The translations under genes were made by a program, and so were the position numbers. From positions 52,084,358 through 52,148,357 of the forward strand of contig JANJXV010000004.1 of NCBI GenBank assembly GCA_024803745.1: a stretch of DNA of 64,000 nucleotides. Reading direction: 5' to 3'. The notes under the pieces were generated by a model. It did no database searches, was not told the DNA's origin, and saw only the letters and a list, made by a program, of their open reading frames with translations. This document shows, in pieces, positions 58,196-64,000 of the stretch; position 1 is the first letter of the stretch, and every line of letters begins with the position of its first letter. The DNA is from Megascapheus bottae (taxonomy: Eukaryota > Chordata > Mammalia > Rodentia > Geomyidae).

Positions 58196-58999
58196 TTAAA
58201 AAGCAAAAAAAAATAATGCATAAACAAATGCTTGGAAAACCTACCTATAAGTATTCTTGAAGTAGCGTGGAAGGCAAGCAAAGAGTGAATTTTGTGAATA
58301 ATGGCTTTTGGACTATGTAGGAAGTTTCTATCACTTATTAATCATGCTTTTCTCTCTCTGCTTGCTTGTTTGCTCACCTCCCTCCAACACTGATAAAGCA
58401 CCTGCTAGGAGCTGGAAACAGGAGTTGAAGGAAACAGAAAATGCTTTATCTAGTTAACATGTTCCTCCCTTAAGGCAAGAACCTCGCTAACAGTGTTTCC
58501 CTCTGCTGTTTCACAAAGGCCCTGTCTGTTCACTTCTCTGCCAGAATTTCCTGTTACTTCTCTTTCATCCATTTATTGCATTTTCATTGTCCTGGCCCAA
58601 TACTGTGTAAAGCTAAGCACTGATGCCAAAAGCAAGAGGTCCAGTAAAAGAGGATGCATGCCCAATGCTCCCTAGCATCTTTCTCTTGAGATTCACCCAG
58701 CATCCTATCCAGGATGGGAGGAAATCTCACTAGCAGCTGCAGCAGTAGTTCACGGCCCGGTGAGGATGTGACATCTCACTCTTTCATTCAAAATGCTCCC
58801 CTGCTCTGTGCTTCTCTTCAATTCCAGTTCGCCTGCCTCCGGGACTCAGATGCTTTCACAGAATTGATGCAAACCCCTGGGAAATTTATTTGTCCTTTGA
58901 TATCATCCATGCTAATGCTTCCCTCCATTAGCTCAGATAATCAAGAGTTGACTATACATAGAACTGTGGAGGTTTTCAAAAGCCCTTATAATCTAATGA
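58196..58999. other. Unresolved, repeat-poor DNA
   Basis: Moderate GC with no transposon recognised. Frames at 58493-58675 and 58714-59076 have ordinary composition but no domain, start context or splice signals that I can defend. Confidence 0.35.
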
Positions 59000-59060
59000 G
59001 AAAGGGAAAAAGAGAGAACGAGCGAGCGAGAGAGACAGAGAGACAGAGAGAGAGAGACAG
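59000..59060. repeat. (GA)n/(GAGC)n-rich tract
   Basis: GAGAGAACGAGCGAGCGAGAG then AGACAGAG units. Confidence 0.9.
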
Positions 59061-59117
59061 TCTGAGACACAGATAGGAAAATACTGATGGAATTTATTTA
59101 AAAGAAAAGAGAAAGCA

Positions 59118-59165
59118 ATACATATATATGTGTATATATATATACATGTATAATGTATACATAGA
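59118..59165. repeat. (TA)n/(TATG)n tract
   Basis: ATATATATGTGTATATATATATACATG array. Confidence 0.9.
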
Positions 59166-59514
59166 GCATGTATAATGCTCCCAGCTAAGCACACAAATTA
59201 ATGGGGCCATGTGTTATAGAACAACTTAACAAATGCCACGAAAATGAGGGCAGAAAATGAGGGCAGTGTCCAAACTATCAGGTAATGATAGCAAGCCAGA
59301 ATACTATGACATGGGATCAGGGTATACAGGCATTTGTAGGGAGGGAAGTCAAATAAGTATCATTCTGGTTGGCTCTCGTTTCTCTGAAATTAGTTTCTTA
59401 CTTGAAATGAGAGTTTCAGATTGTAGATCAGCATCAGTTCCCATGATAACAAGAGTACAAGGCAGAGTCAGAGGGGTCGGTCAATATTCATAGCATATCA
59501 GCCACAAAATGTTG
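59166..59514. other. Unresolved DNA
   Basis: Contains a tandem GAAAATGAGGGCA duplication (59239-59265). The 78-codon frame at 59257-59493 has no known domain. Confidence 0.35.
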
Positions 59515-59990
59515 TGGGTAGCATTATAGACTGGGTATGATTTCAATTTATCCCCCAATTATCCAAATGCTAGAAACATTCTCTCTAGTATGGTAAGAAT
59601 AAGATGTGGTAAGCCCTCAAAGAGAGGAAAGGACTTTCTGTGAAGTTCTTAGTTCATTGACATTGCTCCTCTTGGAAGGAGTAGGGTAATTCTCATAGAA
59701 TCCAGGTTAGTTCCCTGTGAAAGTTGTTATAGAGAATAAGACTGGACTCTTCCAGCCTCTGACTTTCAGTCTCCTAATAGGTCCTTTTCTTGTATGTATT
59801 CCCACTATGACACCGTCCATTATGTGACACATCCATGGAGCCCTTAACAGAGCCAAGCCAATGTCAACATCACATTGCTGAACTTCCCAACTGTGATCTA
59901 AATAAATCTCTTTTCTTTGTAAAGTTTGCAACCACAAATATTTTATTGCAGCAACAAAAAGTATACTCATATAAACAGTTATATATGGAA
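59515..59990 (+). mobile_element. MaLR (MST/MLT1-like) solo LTR
   Basis: The order ATTATAGACTGGGTATGATTTC, TTATCCCCCAATTATCCAAATGC, GAAGTTCTTAGTTC, CTTCCAGCCTCTGAC, CCCAACTGTGATCTAAATAAATCTC (AATAAA at about 59900) and TTGCAGCAACAAAAAGTA matches the common MaLR LTR plan, with U3, a late polyadenylation signal and a GCAACA-type 3' end. It is ancient and has no internal region. The 131-residue minus-strand frame across it is spurious. Confidence 0.72.
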
Positions 59991-60459
59991 AGTTAAGGGG
60001 ATGTCCTAGTTCAGGCAATGAGTAGATAGACACCTCATGTTTGTAGTAAGGCATCTCTTGAGATGCAGAATGTCCCTTTACTGTTGTTGATGAATAAACC
60101 ATGTTAAGAACTTCCTTCCAGTGGTGTGGAAGAAATCATCTTGGCCACTAATATTGTGAAAGGAAGGAGATTTGATAACTCAGAATTTAGTTTACCATCT
60201 ACATTTCTATAAATCATAGCTCTGGAGTGGTTCACTGTAAATTAAAAGGGCAACAATACCAGAAGAACAGAAGCTTTGATACAATCATGGAATTCTAGAT
60301 GAAACTTTATGATAATTGCCTTCATAACTGCTATTCGATCTTAGATATCAACTGGTTCACAGCATAAGATGTGTACAGTATATTTTTTAATATTGCAAAA
60401 GGCATCTATTTTATGAAATTGTATTTTATGAAAGAAGATGTGATGGCTGGCAAATGTAT
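59991..60459. other. Unresolved AT-rich DNA
   Basis: Nothing recognised. Confidence 0.4.
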
Positions 60460-60690
60460 GCATCTCTCAGGGCTTAAACTCAGGGCCTGTCCACTGTTTT
60501 TGAGCTTTCTTGCTCAAGGCTAACACACTACCACTAGAGTCACAGGTCCACTTCCAACTTTTTAAGTAGTTAATTGGAGATAACAGTCTCATGGGCTTTC
60601 CTGTCCAGGCTGGCTTTGAACTCTAATCCTCAGATGTTAGCCTTCTGAATAGCTAGGATTACAGGCTAGAGTTGCCTGTGCCTTACTCAG
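60460..60690 (-). mobile_element. B1-dID-like SINE
   Basis: AGGGCTTAAACTCAGGGCCTG, TTTCTTGCTCAAGGCTAACAC, AGTTAATTGGAGATAACAGTC, CAGGCTGGCTTTGAACTC and GAATAGCTAGGATTACAGGC are in antisense order. Confidence 0.92.
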
Positions 60691-61784
60691 CAATAACCTT
60701 TGAATTCCTAGAATGATACTGAATTGAGCCATTTGTAATGAAACCTGTTAAACTCATGAGCACTTATTTATAAGTATGAAACTATTCAGCAAAGCAGAAA
60801 AAGAAACAAAACAAGTGGTCCTAGGTAGATTACCTCACTAGTGAAAAGTAGGCACAATCATTATCTGAGTGCTTTATTGTATTCTACGTATAGAATGAGA
60901 TAAATTACACAGTTATTTCCTCCATGACAGGTAAGCAATTTTATTTCATAATACAACTACTTAGTGCAAAAGGCAATATCTACATCAAGGTAAAAGTGTG
61001 ATATATTTAGATTGTCCCTATACTTTTACACACCTGGGTAGAGGCTTTCCTTAAATAAGGAGAACATTTGTTCTATGTTGTAATCCATGTAAATTTTTAA
61101 GAGGTGAAAAATCCATAGACTTTCAGTCAGAGGATTAAGAACTTGAAAGGAGTAGCCTATTATATAAATACTAGCTTGAGTCTAGAATGGCAGAGTCAAT
61201 GAAGAAAGTTACAGAAAATATGGCAATAGTGAACGACTGACAAAAATAGATTTAAGTCCTAAGCTCCTAAACTAATTTTACCCCGGGAGTCCAGACAGTG
61301 TAGAATGAGAAACAGCATCCCACCAGGGTAGAGATGGGAGTGTTCTGCATTCCTTTCACTCACTAACAGGAGGTTTGTCGAGATGGACACAGTCCAGAGG
61401 TCATGTGTAAGAGTGTGTCCATTGAAGGAAGCCTGAGGATAAACACTTGAACAACTGCTTTGCTCAGGAGAGGGCAAACAGCTGCCATGGTAAGCTGAAG
61501 AGTGTGAAATGCATTAACACACATACTTCAGCCACCTCAAGAGCTGCAAGGAAACCATTCTAGGTGTTGGGAGTAAAAACACTGGTGCTCTCACAGCCCT
61601 GGATATACCAAGGAGATTATTTCCACAAGATCGTTTGTCCTGATACATCTGGCTTTCTTGACTTGAATAACAGTTCAGTAGTAGTGTTGCTGTTCATAAA
61701 ACAGATTGTGCCCATGCTACTTTCACTCCCTTATGATCCTTACCATCAAATACAGCTTTTTTTTAAATTTTTCTCTTAGTCATT
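60691..61784. other. Unresolved DNA
   Basis: No repeats recognised. A 72-codon minus-strand frame (61259-61477) lies in slightly GC-richer sequence, with no domain evidence. Confidence 0.35.
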
Positions 61785-62075
61785 GTCTTATGAGTGTAAC
61801 GACATTTCATTAGAGCTTTAATTTGCTTTCTTTAATGTTGAGTCACTTTTCATAAGCTTTGTAACTATGAATCCTCTATTTATGCAGTTGCCAATTTTCT
61901 AATTGGATTCTTCTTTACTATTGAGTTTTGTAAATTATTTATACACCCTAGATACAATGTTTTTTATGTAATATGTTCTGTACAAGTCTTTTCTCCAAGT
62001 CCATCGTTCCTCTTTATCTCTTTAGCAAGATATTTCACAAAGCAAACTTTTTTTTAAGTTTTTTGTCTGTTCACG

Positions 62076-62108
<33 letters not shown>

Positions 62109-63300
62109 TTAGGTGTTTTTTAGCAAATCTAATGATCTCTAATTACAAGTTTCCTTGACACTGTCATTCTTTTTGAAATATCAAGTAAATGGTATTTGGG
62201 TATTTTCCACTTTTTACCAGCATCTTAAGATGTAGATTCAGACCATTTATATTTATGATCATATTTGTAGTAATGTCTGACATACACCATTTTCTGTGTA
62301 TTGCCTCCATTTCCCAAGATTCTGTATTCACCCTAATCCCTATGGTTGTTTTTAACATTTTGGAAGGAAGATTCTATCTTGATTTACTTGTAGTGATATT
62401 CAAGTTTTAAATCACTTAATGGCTAATTTCTATATGTAATAGCTATTTCTGATTTACTATAGTCATATATAACATCACAATATGTTCTTCATATTTCACC
62501 AAATCAGTAAACTTTGTTTTGCTCTGTAACAATTTATATCCAATTCACTTCCTTTAAGCTCTTTATAACAGATTTATTCTCAGTATTTTCTGTCTAGATA
62601 TTGACTACCACAGATAATTGCTGTTAATTTTTACTACCATGAAATATGGCTTAAGATACTCTGAGGAATAAGATTTTCGAAGTTCCAAGAGTTCTTCTGT
62701 TATAATTTTGTTTCTGGAACTTTATCGAGTCATTACATAAGGGAAGATTTACTAGTAACAAATTATTTTAGTTTCTATTGCTTTGCAAATATGCCTTGAC
62801 TTCTCTTTCCCTTGTGATTATTTGCCATTGGACATAAAATTATAGTTCACAGTTCTTTTCTCTAAGCACTTGAAAAGTGTTCCTTCATTTTCCTCCTGCT
62901 TTAATAGTGTCAGATGAAAAAAGAAATAACTATTCTTCTTTGAATTGATCTCATTTTTCTGAGGCTACTTTCAAAACTTCTTTTGCCTTATTTTTCCAAA
63001 GTTTAATTATCATGTAATTGGAATTACACTATTAGAAGGTCACTAAGCTTCTGAAATCTGTAGAGTTCTTTTGCCCCATTTTCAGCCTTTATTTCTCCGG
63101 TGATTTTCAGTCCCATTTTGCTTCCCTCTTTGGGAACTTGCTTGGCTTCCTATGATGTCCTGTTCATTTATCTATCCTCAGCTCCCAGAGATACTGCTTC
63201 CACTTTTCTTTCTCTAATTATCTCTCTGGTCAAGTCACATAAAGTTACCTTAGCCTGTCCTTTTTTGTGTTTAGCTTTTCTTTTTCTTTCCCATTTTTCC
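61785..63300 (-). mobile_element. Ancient antisense L1 / half-L1 remnants
   Basis: 61785-62060 follows antisense L1 ORF2 3' sequence (TGAGTGTAACGACATTTCATT, ATTTTCTAATTGGATTCTTC, TTTATACACCCTAGATACAA). 62820-63240 follows a different part of an ancient L1-type element (GGACATAAAATTATAGTTCACAGTTC, AGCACTTGAAAAGTGTTCC, TTTTGCCCCATTTTCAGCC). A (TA)n run lies at 62075-62109. Heavily diverged and non-coding. The middle (62110-62800) is uncertain. Confidence 0.55.
62075..62109. repeat. (TA)n tract
   Basis: Nearly pure TA units with one TG. Confidence 0.92.
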
Positions 63301-64000
63301 TTTTGTTTTGTATTCTATTGTTGTATAAAGAAGTTTCATTTCAATACATCAGTTCAGAAGCATAATGCATTTTGATCAGTGCCACCTCTTTCATCATCAA
63401 TCCATGTATCTCCCAAACCCACCCATCTCCCCAATATACCTCACTCCATTTTCACCTATACATTGAAACTTATGGCTACATTTGTCCATTCTTCTTCTCT
63501 CCATTTGTCTACCTCTTCCCCTTGGTCTTCCCTCCTGCTTAGCTTCCTGGTATTCATTTTGTTAAATTCTCAGTTAGTTGTTCAAAGGAGATATATCATT
63601 AGACTCTCCCCTGAATATGCCTTAATTTAGTTAATCTCTCTTAAAATTCACTGATGCTTCTGTTTGTCATCTCTACAAATCAATGACTACATTCAGCATG
63701 TTTTTAAATTTGTTGTCATTGCATTTGTAGTTCTACCTAACCATTCGGATTTCAGATTACTCATCTTTCCATGATGATAATAAATGCCAGTGATAATCAA
63801 TGTATAAAGAGAGAAATTGTATTTCAGTCTACTTCGGATATTCTAATCTGCAATGAGTTAATCCCATTGCCTTTGGTAAGATAACTAGATCAACGCAGTA
63901 ACATAACATGTGACAAACAAAATCACTCATGCTACCACTAGGAAGCAATCCAAAAGGAAATATCCCACAATCTTTTCAAGGTAATCCCCCAGAGATCTCC
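63301..64000. other. Possible ancient L1 3'-UTR-like repeat, then unresolved
   Basis: 63305-63640 (TATTGTTGTATAAAGAAGTTTC, AAGCATAATGCATTTTGATCAGTG, then C/T-rich) resembles the antisense L1-end texture of 28.1-29.0 kb. The last 360 bp hold nothing recognised. Confidence 0.35.

Noticed and set aside
59707..60102. 131-codon minus-strand frame
   Set aside because: It lies across an antisense MaLR LTR and flank, with no recognisable protein features.

Overview
This window is non-coding nuclear DNA from a mammal, almost certainly a rodent of the Castorimorpha/Geomyoidea group (kangaroo rat, pocket mouse or pocket gopher lineage). The evidence is the SINE content. There are many copies of a tRNA/ID-derived dimeric SINE (IDL-Geo-like, with an A-box-like TAGTGGTAGAG and two ID-type halves) and of a composite whose left half is 7SL/B1-like and right half ID-like (B1-dID-like). 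Together with several LINE-1 lineages, long dinucleotide arrays and AT-rich filler, this is typical of an L1-rich, gene-poor region. The species call is inference from remembered repeat families; no search was run.

I find no supportable protein-coding gene, exon, structural RNA gene or CRISPR array. The open frames that translate to recognisable protein are decayed pieces of L1 ORF2 (C-terminal Cys-rich domain) and L1 ORF1. The other long frames lie in microsatellites, LTRs or SINEs, or look like chance frames.

Layout: 1-8.1 kb is mostly unresolved AT-rich DNA with a (CT), (TG) and (GGAA) array and one clear SINE. 8.1-11 kb is a stack of old L1 and SINE pieces. 11.7-15 kb has an ancient L1 ORF2 fragment, a MaLR-type LTR and SINEs with purine/TG arrays. 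17.4-18.4 kb is an L1 3' end. 18.9-24.6 kb is SINE-rich with an antisense L1 of a second lineage. 29.3-29.8 kb is a solo ERV LTR with a 6-bp target duplication. 33-38.5 kb has scattered SINEs. 38.9-45.8 kb is a dense L1 cluster with nested insertions, an apparent 200-bp target-site duplication and a twin-primed inversion. 46-53.9 kb has SINEs, a (CT) array and a relatively repeat-free block (50.2-51.5 kb) that is a candidate conserved non-coding region. 53.9-57.6 kb is an L1 with its 5' leader still present but an internal deletion, followed directly by a tiny inverted L1 (57.64-57.95 kb). 58-64 kb has a SINE, a MaLR LTR and ancient antisense L1.

The most informative biology is retrotransposition history: splice-like internal deletion of an L1, two twin-priming inversions, nested SINE-in-SINE and SINE-in-L1 events, G-quadruplex-prone L1 3' UTRs, and an L1 apparently flanked by an exceptionally long direct repeat. 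I did not find evidence for an undescribed host gene system.
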